From Ottelia alismoides (taxonomy: Eukaryota > Streptophyta > Magnoliopsida > Alismatales > Hydrocharitaceae), in the NCBI GenBank assembly GCA_037367405.1, contig JAZKJV010000156.1, forward strand, positions 1,178,001-1,242,000: DNA of 64,000 nucleotides. Direction: 5' to 3'. A program made the position numbers and the translations under genes. This document shows positions 44,641 to 55,600 of the stretch, one piece after another. Under the pieces are notes generated by a model. It made no database searches. It was not told where the DNA came from and saw only the letters and a program-made list of their open reading frames with translations. Positions within the stretch are counted from its first letter, which is position 1. Each line of letters opens with the position of its first letter.

Positions 44641-46260
44641 CGAATGGGAGAGACCAATCGGGTGGTTGAAGAACGTGAGCCTCAACAACTAATCCCTTGA
44701 GAGTCTCGAATGACGCTAGACACTTATCATCTACGTTGAATTCGGTTCTTTCATCAGCAGATCTGTAAGCGGTCGGGCAATACGACTGAAATCCTGAATG
44801 AATCGTTGGTAGAAACCGACATGCCCCAGAAAAGACTGCAACTGCCTCGAGTTGGACACTGGATTGAGTTTCCTAATGATGTCCACCGTGGCTGGATCAA
44901 CCTCCATGCCCCTGTTGGATATGATATGGCCAAGCACCGTCCCCTGAGTCACCATGAAGTGACTCTTCTCCCAAGATAATATAAGATGGACCTCAATGCA
45001 ATGCTGAAGTACATGGTCTAGGCAGTCAAGATAAGCATCAATCCATCACCGTAGACCGAAAATTCATCCATGAAGACCTCTAAACAGTCACCCACAATGT
45101 CCGAAAAGATGGAAAACATGCACCTTTGGAATGTAGCCAGGGAATTACATAAAACCAAAGGGCATCCATCTGAAAGCATATGTCCCAAACGGACAAGTGA
45201 ATGCCATTTTCTCCTGGACTTCGGGTGCTATGGCCACCTAGTTATAGTCGGAGTATCCGTCAAGAAAATAATAATGACTCTTCCTATATATCCTCTCGAT
45301 AATCTGATCAATAAATGGCAGTGGGAAATGATCCTTCTTGGTGGCCCGATTCAATCATCTGTAGTCCACACAGACCCTCCAAGAAGTGGGTACCCAGGTA
45401 GCTATCTCCTCTCCAGACTCGCTCACAACTGTAGTGATACCTGTCTTCTTGAGTACCACATGTAATGGACTAACCCACTTGGAGTCGGAGATGGGGTAGA
45501 TAAAATCGGCGCTCCACCATTTTGATATATCCTTCATGACCACATATCGAAGATTCGGGTTCAACCGTCGCTAGAACTCATTTGATATCTTGGCATCTTC
45601 TTCTAGATAGATATGCTGGGAGCATAGGGCTCGACTTATCCCCTGGTGATCATCTACACTCCATCCAATTGCCTTATGACTTCTTTCAAGAACCTCCATC
45701 AAATGAGATTCTTGATCTCTAGTCAAATCTGCTGAGATAATGACTGGGAACATCTCAGGCTCACCCGCAAGGAATTTGTACTTCATTGACTACAGTAAAG
45801 GCTTCAATTCTGGACATCTGGAAGATGGTAAATCTGGCTTCTGGAATGTCTGAGTGAAGGCTACCAGATCTGCATGGGAGAAATCTCGCTGTATGTGAAA
45901 ATCTGATGAAGATGGTCCTGCTGATGTCTCTGTACTCTATGCTGGCTCACTCTCTGCCCTAGCTGTCGGCTCTGAAGGGATCGGGAAAGGCAAATAATAA
46001 TCAAAATCATCCCAATCAATGTTTGAATCTGAGGGATCTGAATCAAAAGAACATGAAATATACTATGCTTCGCTATCTTGCCCACAATCACCAGCCTCAA
46101 ATGTATCTGGTGCCAAGAGTGTGCTCTCCGAACTCTCGTCTGCCAAAATCGATAACTCTGTAGTGTCTGCTAGCGTGACAAAAGTGCGTGATACGAGATC
46201 ATACCAAACCGCCTCATCATCTGTAATCACAAAGTCGCACTCGTAGTGGACATCTCGCTC
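44641..46260 (-). pseudogene. pol: Element C reverse transcriptase, catalytic Asp replaced
   Basis: Right to left: acidic pre-RT linker; MKYKFLAGEPEMFPVIISADL; AIGWSVDDHQGISRALCSQH; MKDISKWWSADFIYPISDSK; VFMDEFSVY near 45060-45085; MVTQGTVLGHIISNRGMEVD; and LQSFLGHVGFYQRFIQDFSRIARPLTDLL. The polymerase motif FMDD reads FMDE, so the second metal-binding Asp is lost. Frameshifts separate the blocks. Confidence 0.82.
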
Positions 46261-46950
46261 TGCATCTGTTATCTGCTCTATATCGCTCGACTACTCAGAG
46301 CAGGTTGAATCTCTCGCTCTGGTCTTCTCGATCGTATCTATTTGTATACTTTTGCCTTCGACGCAAAAGTATACCTTCCTACTATCGTGGTCGGGCACTG
46401 GCTTGGCTGTGTCCAAGAATGGGCATCCTAGTATGATGGGGGTATCTCTCACAGATCAGGGATCTCCATGTCCAATACAACAAAGTCCACGGGGAATTTC
46501 AGGCCCTAAATTGTGACGACCACGTCCTTCAATAACCCTTCGGCCTCTTGACAGATCTATCAGCAAACTGAAGGACTGTCCTGCTCTGTCAAAGAGGGCC
46601 AAACTTGAATCGGTCGAGTAAGGCTGCCGGAAGAAGGTTAATAGAAGATCTACTATCTAATAAGGTATGATCGAACCACTTCTCATGGATATGGCATCTG
46701 ACATACGGAGCTCCTACATCATGTCTCATGGCTGGCAATCAGTTCTAAGTGGAGAAGCATGTGGCATGAGTAAGCACATGGATCTCTGCATTGTGGTTCC
46801 TTCTCTTCATGTGGATGGCGGTCTTCTCTCTCAAATTCTTCTGGAAGAGAGGGATGTACTCTAGTGCCTCCTGTAGAGTCACATGTATCTAAAATCGATC
46901 TATCATCTGCTGGCTGAACTCTAGCTGATGTGTCTTTTTTTGATTATCTA
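46261..46950 (-). pseudogene. Element C retropepsin, broken
   Basis: Reads FSQQMIDRF at the right; then VRCHIHEKWFDHTLLDSRSSINLLPAALLDRFKFG, QFADRSVKRPKG and FPVDFVVLDMEI, with stops and shifts. LDSGSS is LDSRSS, so the catalytic Gly is replaced. Confidence 0.78.
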
Positions 46951-47590
46951 GTTTATTCCCCTTCGAAGCATAGTGCTTGAAGGAAGGGGATGGCTGGACC
47001 CTCTTCAGATAGATGAGGGTCAGGAAGAGGTTCCTGAGCATGTGAAGGGATAGAATCCATACCAATACCATCATGCAACACATATAGACTCGAAGGGGAT
47101 ACATAAGCCTTTCCTTTATTCATATTTTTATTATTTTCTAAATTTTCATTTTTTTTGATTTTTTTGAAACTATCCTGAGATATAAAAGAAGGTAACACAA
47201 CTGAAGGAAAACTAGTGGCATCGGTACCACCTACAACATCTGATTTAGCGGCATCAACACAACTCTCTGGCCCAACATCTGGAATGCTTGTGGCATCAGC
47301 ACCACCGTATGCTACTGGAATCACGACGACCTCAGTACCGTTGGCTGGATCAACATCCTTGGTGGCTTCAGCACCACCGTCATTGTCATCATGCATGGCA
47401 TCAACACCGCTATCATCCTTGTCTGGTGCTCTAGAATCTCCAAGTGATCATCACTCAGACAAGGCACCACAGGCTGGCATCCTACCACTCCTAAGTGTCA
47501 CAAATCAATATCAAATATGTATGAAGAAATGTCACCCAAAGTATCACTAGGAGTGGTGGTCTCTGTAAACTGTATCTGCTTAGATTTCCT
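46951..47590 (-). pseudogene. Element C gag-protease linker with GGTDA microrepeats
   Basis: A stretch with DDNDGGAEATKDVDP, NGTEVV, YGGADATSIPDV, VDAAKSDVVGGTDAT, then KIKKNENLENNKNMNKGKAY and HLSEEGPAIPFLQALC. The repeated GG(A/T)(D/E)AT unit matches A and E. Confidence 0.7.
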
Positions 47591-49424
47591 CATCAGGTTG
47601 TTTGGGTTGGGTTCCATCTGAGCGGGTATGGCGGCCTTTCACTTGATAATCTCCCTCATCTCCTGCCGAAACTCGTCCATGCCTCGCCAAAAGGATGCCT
47701 GATGGTTAGAAAGTAGGAGGGCAAGGTCTTCAAGGGATAGGTTCTCACATATAGGTCCATGAGAACTGGTCGGGTTGCCTCGCTGGAAATGAGGCCGAGT
47801 CTTCTAGTAATGAGGGAGAGGCTGGGAGTACTGCTGGTGAGGCTGTTGTGGCTGCCTCCACTCCTGTCCTTGGTATGAGGGATGAGGACCCTGCTGCTGG
47901 TACTGTTAGGAGTGATGGGGCTGCTGCTGTTGCTACTGGCTTCTCTGTCCGCCCTGAGCTGGGGGCTACTGCTGGGATGAGGTGCCTTTGGTGGAGCATC
48001 GAAATCCCGGGTGATCATGACGGATCCCAGGCTACTATTGGTACCTGTCATACCAAATCCCGTTGACTTCCATCAACGGCTCTTGCTCGAAAGGTGGAGG
48101 GGGAAGATCTGCCATGGGCTGATCCGACTGATTGACCACCATCAGAATGTCTTGAGATGGTGGTGGCTGGTGGTAGGGATGCAGCTACTGGGCCAGCTCT
48201 GCCTAGATATGGTGAACCTAGCAGTATGTGGCAGAAGGCTGGGTGGAGCTGCTGCTACTGGGATCAGCCCGTGACCTAAAATGGGGCCGTGGAGCCATCT
48301 GTGCCTCCTGGAGGCACATGATCTAACTCTTCAGGTCACCCAGTGTCTGTGCCAAATGGTCGATCTGTGTAAGCCCCTGGCACGCTTCTTCTCAATAATC
48401 TAAATACGGTCAAGCTTCTCGTTGACGATCCCCATGTCAACGGCTGAGGACTCATCTTGTGCCGCTACTAATGACGTAGAAGGATCGTCATCGACCCCTG
48501 CAATCCTCTGATACAATACGGATTGTGGGAGGGGATTCCCCTGAGTGTAGACCCTAGTCTGAGACATCATCGTGTAGTTCTCTACCATATCCTCATAGAT
48601 GGCCCAGACTTGGTCCTCATCCTTGGCAAAGTATGACCCTCCACATGAGGGATTAACTAGCCCCTGCAACTCCGGTGTTAGCCCACAAAAGAAGCTCTGG
48701 ACTAAGTTGGGCTTGGATATCTCATGATGTGGACACCGGTCGATGAGCTCTCAGAATTGATCCCAAGCCTCGTGAAACTGCTCATCTGGGATCATGGTGA
48801 AGTTGTTGATCGTAGCTCACGCTACGTTGGTACGACCGAGTGGATAGTACTTGTTCAAGTGCTCGGTCCAAAGCTGCTCCCAGATGGTGACATACCTCCC
48901 TAAAAGCTTCTGCCAATAGGCTGCTCTATTAACTAAGGAGAACGAGAAGGTGATCATCTTGATCATGTCCTCGTCCACGAATCTATCGTGGACAGTACTG
49001 CATATCATCTCAAACTCCTGGAGATGGAGGTGCGGCTCCTCGGTGGCTAGCCCATGGAATTTGGACAGTAACTGAATAGTCTAGGGGCGAAGCTCGAAGT
49101 CACCTAGGATCTTCGGAATCTGAATCCAACGATGGGTGAGAGTTGCATCGAGGTTGTGCAACTGTCTCATCATCCACGGCTATTTGGCTGTCTCCTACGG
49201 CTCCTTGGGTCGTCCGTCTCCTCCTCCAGCTGTTGGTATCTATTATTGATGGCAGCCTGGTCAAGTACGTACGCTGATCCCTGTGGTAGCTCATCGGTGC
49301 GTCCCTTACTACTGGCCATCTCTTGTGTCTCTACAAAGGCAAAAGACCCCAACTCAGGTGCTGTAAAATGGACATATAACTATGCTGGCCTTTGCTCTAG
49401 CACCTCAAGACTGGAAGAAGGGTG
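47591..49424 (-). pseudogene. gag: Element C gag, cut by element E
   Basis: Right to left: APELGSFAFVETQEMASSKG (aligns with APEFGSFALSETMASSED in A), STLTHRW, LQEFEMICSTVHDRFVDEDM, FSLVNRAAYWQKLLGRYVT, LNKYYPLGRTNVA, GLVNPSCGGSYFAKDEDQVW and AIYEDMVENYTMMSQTR, then a Gln/Ser-rich tail and the terminal helix. Many stops and shifts. The first about 70 codons lie on the far side of E, outside the window. Confidence 0.82.
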
Positions 49425-51895
49425 TGATGACACGGAAATCGAGCGAGCGAGGTAAAGGTACTAAATGGTCGTCGCGACCTCAATCACTCGGTTGTGTCAA
49501 TCAAGAAAAAAGAGACCACTAATAGAAGATAAAATCAAATCGAAATCAATAGCGGTCTTGCTATTATTTTAACCTGGTATAGCGACCAGGGTCGATCACA
49601 AGGAGCATGAAATGGCCTTGCGGCCTACGAAGTAGTCAAAAAGAAAATAAAAGAAAAGAAACAAGTATTTAAGGTGGTTTTTAATTCTTTTTATATTTTT
49701 TTGGATTTTTAATGTATTAAGAAAATAAAGGGAACTAGAAATCCAAGCAATTCAACTATTTATTTAATGCAATAAAAATCAACCAAAAATTCAAATAAAA
49801 ATATTTTTGTGTCTTTTATAATTTTTAATGTTTTTAGTGAATTTTTGGGATTTTTCTGATGTTTATTTAATTTTCTAAAAATAAAACAGTGCAAGAAAAA
49901 GAAGGTACTGTCCAGCCGAATTTAAGGGACCTAGATAAAATATCTAGAAATCCCCAATAAGCCTGGAGGTAATTTTCCTGTATAGAGAAAGAAACAAGGA
50001 AAATTTGAGCACCTAAATTATTATTTTTGGGTTTTTAGTTCATTTATTAGAATTTGTAGGAGTTTTTAGGTATTTTTCAATTTTTATGAGTTTTATATAA
50101 TGAAAAATAGCCAAAATTGGCTAGAAAATCTAGCAAACCAAAACAAACAGTAGCTAATTTTTTTATAATTTTTTGATAGGTTTTAATATTTTTTTGTGAT
50201 TTTCAAAGTCAAACAGTAACGAAAATTAATGTTTTTGAATTTGTAAAAATATCAAATCAAAACAAAAATGTCTCCGAAAATTCCAGAATATTTTACACTA
50301 TGGCAGGAGCCTTGTTTCCAATTTTCATTGGATTTGGAGTTAGTTTGATATTTTATTAAAAAATGATAAGTAGGTATTGTGCATAGGGACCTGAGTGCAA
50401 ATACCAAGAGTTCTGGGGGGTCCGATGCAAAATACCCAAGAAAACACGTGTGTCGCGCGTGCCTGAGGCACTTAGGGACCCAAATGTAATAAAAACTAAG
50501 TCCTAGGACTATTTGGTAACAGGTACCAAAAGTCCAAGGGCTAGTTTTCAATTTACCCAATAAAAGACGCACATGCACAATTAATTCACGCACAGGGGTA
50601 TAAATGCAATAATCCAAAAGTATTTATTCATTCGATAATCAACCAGAACTACAGGGAATAAAGTACAAATAGCCCAGAAAACCACGTGTCGAAGCACGTG
50701 CTACACCATACACAGGGGCACAAATGCGAACGAAATAAAGTGCAGGGTTCACTATGCAAAAGTACCCACGTAAATAAACTTCTAAAAGTATTGACATGAC
50801 TAAACTGAAATAAAACTAAACTAAGGGCCTAAGGGTAAATTACCCTTTATTAATGCAGACGGCTGGATGGGCGCCACGTGGTGAATGGACGGCTGCGATG
50901 CGGGTGGCGCCCAACGAAGGAAGCCCTCGGGTGGATCGGACGGTCGGGGCCTCGCCACGTGCTAGATCTGACGGTGGAGACGTGCCGCGGCTAAGCCTCG
51001 CTGGATCAACGGTGGAGATCGACCCCCGAAGGATCTGGCGGTCAGGGACACTCCTCCAATGGACGGGCAGGATCAAGTCTGGAGCGCGGGGGCGATCGGA
51101 CGGCTAAGGAGGATGCTAGACGAACTGGGCACCGGCGAACTTCGCTGGGCTCGTGGCGGCGCTGGTGTCCTCCTGGAAGCTCGCTGAGGATCGGAGAAGG
51201 TGCATGGGAGGCTTCCGCGTCGAGTGGTGGCCTCCGATGACCCACCCGAGCTCTGGGGAGCTCCGGCAAGGTCGGCGGAGGCGGAGCTGCTGGACCTGAT
51301 GGTCCAAGCCCTCAGATGGGCTTGGATGAACCTGCAAAATGTACCAACAAGCTCGTGGGTCGAGGGAAAACTGCCTCGACCCCGTTAGGCGAGGTGAAAG
51401 TGGTCTGGGAGTCGGTGCGAGCGAGCTCCGGCGAGGGGATGGACGGAGGAGCTCGAACCCCAGCTCCTGTGCGAGCTGGGTTGAATGGGAGTGCGGAGAA
51501 TGTGCGCGGGAGAAAGGCGAAGGCTATGGTGCAGCCCGATGGTCGAATGGGAGGCGGACGTGATCGGAATCTACGGTGGTCGGCGACGGGACTAATTGGG
51601 GGTAATCGGAAATTAACGAAAAAGAAAGGGAAATGGGTCTACCTGGGTGGAGGAATCGGCTGTGGGCGAGCTTGCGAAGCTTGGGGTCCTCGCCTCAAGG
51701 AGCGTCGACCTCTGAGGCTCGAGCTCCTGCTCTGGGCGGAGCACGACGGTGGTAACTCGCCGGATCAGTGGTCTGAGCGCCCTCAGCCTCGCTGAAACAC
51801 CTCTGGGGCAAGCTGTCACTCTCGCGCAGAAGGTGGAGGTCACTGGAAGGAGGAACGACAAGACAAAGATGGGAAATGGAGTGGCGGAGCTCGAG

Positions 51896-51902
51896 CTTTA
51901 TA
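51896..51902 (-). promoter_or_regulatory. TATA box of element E 3' LTR
   Basis: Minus strand TATAAAG in CACCGTATAAAGCTCGAG, GC-rich surroundings. Confidence 0.6.
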
Positions 51903-52721
51903 CGGTGGAGGGTCCGGGAAGATGAGAGCGGGTAGGGCAATGGAATGCGCGGATCCTGAGGTAGGGGCTCCGGCGAGGATGTCGGATGTGCTGGGATCGA
52001 TACGGACCCGGGGTTTAGGAGAATGATGATCGGGTTTAGGCGCAATAATCGGGAGAAATCGGGTCGCCCGCCTAAAACCCGTGCAAGGTGGTCCTGGGGG
52101 GGGGGGAGTTGACCGGGCGGTCAACAATCCCCCTGGACCAATGGGAAGCGGCCGCGTGGCAGATATTTGGAAATTAAATTAAAAATAGCTAATGGTCGAA
52201 TTATTAAAAAGTCAAAACATGAAATATTTTTATTTTAATTTTTTTTCTATTTTTAGTGATTTTTAATTAATTTTTCAAAGTAAAAATAAGATATTTACAA
52301 TATAGTACTATACATAGGTATATATACAATATAGGGTTTTTAATTTTGATTTTTAATTTGTTATTTTTATTACAATTTTATTCCCATTTTATATTTTATT
52401 TATTTATATCATAAAATAAGGAATAAAAAGATATTTTTATTTTTATTATTTATATACATAGGTGAAATAAATAGATATGTACGTATATATACATGGTATA
52501 TTTACAAAGTATTTTTGATTTTTAATTTTGTTCTTTTCATTTTGTTTTTGTTTTAATTTATTTTATTTATTTACATTATAAGACATAGAATATGTACAAG
52601 ATTTTTGGAAATTAATTTTATTTATTTATAAGGCTAAATAAATACAAGGTGAATGGACTATATACATGGGGACTATGTACATGAGTGGTGTTTTTGTTTT
52701 CTTTTTAATTTTGTTTTCTTT

Positions 52722-53130
52722 TAGCCTGTGAACCATAGACATGTGCAGAGAATGGTTGTAGCAGAAATGAAAATGCTAAGATGGATGTGTGGACATACAC
52801 GTAAAGATCGGATTCGGAATGATGCAATTAGAAAGAAAGTTGGTGTAGCTCCGATCGAGGATAAGATGCGAGAAAACCGCTTAAGATGGTTTGGTCATTT
52901 GCAAAGAAGGTCAACTGATGCACCGGTTAGGAGATGCGAGTGTTGGGATGTTGAGCCGGCTAAGAGAGGGCGAGGACGGCCCAAGAAGTGTTGGAAAGAG
53001 ACTATACGAAGGGATCTTAGCTTTTTGGATATAAGTCCGGGATTGACCCAAGATAGATCTGAATGGAGGCGAAGAATCCATGTAGCCGACCCTACTTAAT
53101 TGTGGGAAAAGGCTTTGTTGTTGTTGTTGT
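52722..53130 (+). mobile_element. 5'-truncated LINE, RTE type, inside element E 3' LTR
   Basis: An open frame to TAA at 53097-53099 encodes the C-terminal domain typical of plant RTE-type non-LTR retrotransposons: [59 protein letters not shown] and the ending [10 protein letters not shown]. The 3' end is a (TTG)n tail at about 53114-53130, also typical of plant RTE. Only the last about 125 codons are present; the RT and endonuclease are missing. The frame has no stop, so the insertion is recent. I found no clear target duplication. Confidence 0.85.
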
Positions 53131-53504
53131 GATTTTATATTTATAAATATATACAAATATTTACAAGCCTATTTTAATCTATTTTTGGGAGTAAAATATT
53201 TTTATTTTATTTACATATATATTTACACACATGAGCCCCTATCTCCCTCTACTTTGGCTTTTATGCGGTCAGGCCCATGCTGAGCCCTCCCTTGGGTTAG
53301 GTTGCTCAATATTTATTCTAAATATTTCCCTCTTTTTCTTTTTGATCTTTATTCTTTTATTTTTGCACAAAAACATGCTAGTTATTACTTTTTACACAAT
53401 GCATGCTTTTGGTAATTATTTGTATTTACAACTATATACATGCATTTGCAAAGGTTTTTGTAGCTAAAATATAAGAATAAAGAGTGATGAATGAGTATTC
53501 ATCA

Positions 53505-53520
53505 CCCCCCTATACTTAAC
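53505..53520 (-). other. Element E polypurine tract
   Basis: Minus strand GTTAAGTATAGGGGGG next to the LTR start at 53504. Confidence 0.9.
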
Positions 53521-54016
53521 TTTGCTAGTCCCTTAGCAAACACTTATTTGAAAAAGAAGTGAAAAATACAGAAAGAAAAAGAAAAAGAGAATGTACATGG
53601 ATCAAGGTTGATTTATTAAACTTGCCATCATTAAATTAAGGTATGGAGCTCGATCAGATCTTCGGATTATTAATGTGTCGGAACCTTATTTGGACTTAAG
53701 TTTAAAACTTAACAGCCTCTAAGTTCCACTCATCTATAACCAAGACTCCTCAATGCTCCAGATCAGAACAAGTCATCAAACACAAACCCTGAAGACCATG
53801 AATCTTTCCTTGTCCTGTGAATGTGAGGTCTAAGCTCTCCACCTCAGAAATGGCAACTTGACAACCCTCCCCAACAAGGTAACTCTATGACCTCAATCTG
53901 GCCACTCTTTCCTCGAGGAGCGGGGTATTCCCTTCTAAGTTCAAGTTCAACCGGCTCAAGAAGAGGAGGAAGAAGAGAATGGGTCAAGGCCAGTGTAGCC
54001 ATGTATCCTTGGGAGC

Positions 54017-54424
54017 TTGACCAGTGTAGCCAAGTCTCCCTGCTGCAAGCTACATAAGGTGAATCATGAAACCAAGCTTTGCTTATTGCACTCTATATAC
54101 ATACTCTGGTGGGATTATCATTTTCTATTAGACCCACCACTTTTTTGGAGTTATTTTCTTTTTGCATTTTTTTTCAAGTGCATCTATACAACATATACAT
54201 GTGCAGCATATATACAAGGAGTTTTTCCTCTTGAGCCAGTAGACTATCCCTCTTTTGAAGCTTTATTGCAACCCACAACTCCTGTCGTTAGACCTCATGG
54301 CAACCAGACCAAGTTGAGACGCACTTCCTTCACTAAAAGAAGAAGAGAGGTTCCGCCTAGAAGTACTACCCTCATATGCTACCCGAAGTCAAGGAAGACT
54401 GCCTCCTCACCACCTCATCCGTAG
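54017..54424 (+). CDS. conserved antisense ORF of element E (135 codons)
   Basis: Runs opposite to gag-pol. The N-terminal 75 residues are hydrophobic (FLLDPPLFWSYFLFAFFFK) and not kept in A. The C-terminal 60 residues match A's antisense frame: FPLEPVDYPSFEALLQPTTP, VVRPHGNQTKLRRTSF, KRRREVPPRS, ending SRKTASSPPHP. A pyrimidine-rich tract and TGCAG at about 54207-54211 precede the conserved part, but the possible splice donor upstream is not kept in A or C. Function unknown. Confidence 0.5.
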   Translation: MTSVAKSPCCKLHKVNHETKLCLLHSIYILWWDYHFLLDPPLFWSYFLFAFFFKCIYTTYTCAAYIQGVFPLEPVDYPSFEALLQPTTPVVRPHGNQTKLRRTSFTKRRREVPPRSTTLICYPKSRKTASSPPHP

Positions 54425-55076
54425 AGAGCTCGGTGCATAGTGCTGGTGTCCAAGTAAAGACATTGTCCATATGAGTCATGTGTTGTTGTTAAGTGCTCTA
54501 CTTAGGCTCATTGAGATGACATGTGATCATAGCCTAGTGGACTCAAAGAATTAAGTCACCATGGACCTGAAAAGCCTTAAACCTAAGCCCTATAAGGTTC
54601 CTCTTAGAAGTTAGGTGGATTAAGATGTTAATCAAGCTCCATTTCTCAATTTGATTCCAGGCTAGTTTAAATGTCAACTATCATCCATAAAAACTATATA
54701 CATGTGTACAAAAGATGCTATTTACACAAATTTTTACAAACATGCAAAATTTTTGAAAAATGTTTTGAAATCATGAATGGATGATGCATGAAGTGCAAGT
54801 TTTGCAAAAAGGTATTTACACACATTTACACAAGATTTTTTGCAAACTTTTGATTTTCAAGACATTTTGGAAAAATTTTGTACTATATACATAATTTTGA
54901 TAAGAAAATATTTACACAAGCTTTACACAAAAGATTTTTGAAATCATTTTTACAAAAATAATTTGACTAGCTATTTATGTGCAAATAAAAGAAGGTTTAT
55001 GTACATGAAAAATTTTTGATTTTTGTGATTTTTAGGGTTTTTAGCCATTTTATTTATTTACACACTCACACAAAGT

Positions 55077-55190
55077 ACGAGTTATGGCTAAAGTATATAT
55101 GAAATATATACACACGCCCTATACTTAGCTCGAACGATGTCCTCAGAGTCAAGAGCAATGAAGAAGACATAACTCGTGCTAGGTATAGGG
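55077..55190 (-). repeat. conserved long hairpin and alternative partner, element E
   Basis: Minus strand: CTAGCACGAGTTATGTCTTC (about 55163-55182) pairs with GAGGACATCGTTCGAGCTAAG (about 55124-55144), followed by TATAGGG. CATAACTCGTACTTTG (about 55070-55085) can instead pair with ACGAGTTATG. Same arrangement as A. Confidence 0.55.
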
Positions 55191-55262
55191 AAGTGAAAAG
55201 GAAGGCTATATACAAAGACGAATAGATGAAATAGAAAATCAAGAGGATCTCGGGTCTTCCCC

Positions 55263-55469
55263 CTATACTTAGGATCAAGTAATCCTAAGTATAGTAGGCT
55301 ATACACTAAGGGAGAACCGAGTGGAGAATGTACAGGGTCTACCCCCCTATACTTAGGGTGAAATATCCCTAAGTATAGGCAGCAAAAACAGGGGTAGAAA
55401 GAAACAAAAGAAATACCCGAAGGTCCTACATCCCCCCTATACTTAGGGTAAGGTACACCCTAAGTATAG
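55263..55469 (-). repeat. three PPT-containing hairpins of element E
   Basis: 55263-55294: 13-bp stem CTATACTTAGGAT, loop CAAGTA. 55346-55379: 13-bp stem CCTATACTTAGGG, eight-base loop. 55437-55469: 13-bp stem CTATACTTAGGGT, seven-base loop. All stems are perfect. A C-run to the left of each (minus-strand G-run) makes a polypurine-tract copy. Confidence 0.88.
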
Positions 55470-55600
55470 CACAATCAACAGATAAAGAAAGGGATGTTGG
55501 ACTAAAGAATGTAGTAATATAGACATCTGGATCTATACAAGGCGGAAGATCAGTGAAACTCAGGCGTGAGATGCATTAGATGTGAGTCAAAGACCACATC

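Larger units (their letters stand above)
34926..49424 (-). mobile_element. Element C: Athila-lineage LTR retrotransposon, minus strand, 5' end outside the visible part
   Basis: 3' LTR 34926-38263; then, moving right, polypurine tract, 3' stem-loop region, integrase, (solo LTR S), rest of integrase, RNase H, RT, protease, linker and gag, cut by element E at 49424. The integrase sequence ends at 41193 and continues at 43801 in step, so both pieces are one element. Its PBS and 5' LTR would lie beyond E and the window end. It is heavily decayed: stops, frameshifts, RT FMDE and protease DSR. Confidence 0.85.
49425..53504 (-). repeat. Element E 3' LTR (4080 bp including a LINE insert)
   Basis: Minus strand: starts TGATGAATACTCATTCATCA at 53504 and ends CCGTGTCATCA at 49425. 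Without the LINE piece it is about 3.67 kb, close to A's LTR. GC-rich part 50850-52160. Frames there (51316-51795 and 51695-52045) are composition artefacts. Confidence 0.95.
53521..55600 (-). other. Element E 3' non-coding region with stem-loops
   Basis: Same layout as in A: the GGAACCTTATTTGGACTTAA block near 53681, an antisense frame 54017-54424, AAAGAATTAAGTCACCATGG near 54546, an AT-rich stretch 54690-55060, the long hairpin with alternative partner 55077-55190, and three PPT hairpins 55263-55469. No env-like sense ORF. Confidence 0.8.

Noticed and set aside
51316..52127. frames of 116-159 codons in the E LTR
   Set aside because: Both strands open from GC richness; no match to frames in A or C at the same place.
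54059..54211. possible intron in the antisense ORF (AAG|GTGAAT to TGCAG)
   Set aside because: The donor is not GT in A (ATGAGATGG) and the acceptor is changed in C, so splicing is not supported.
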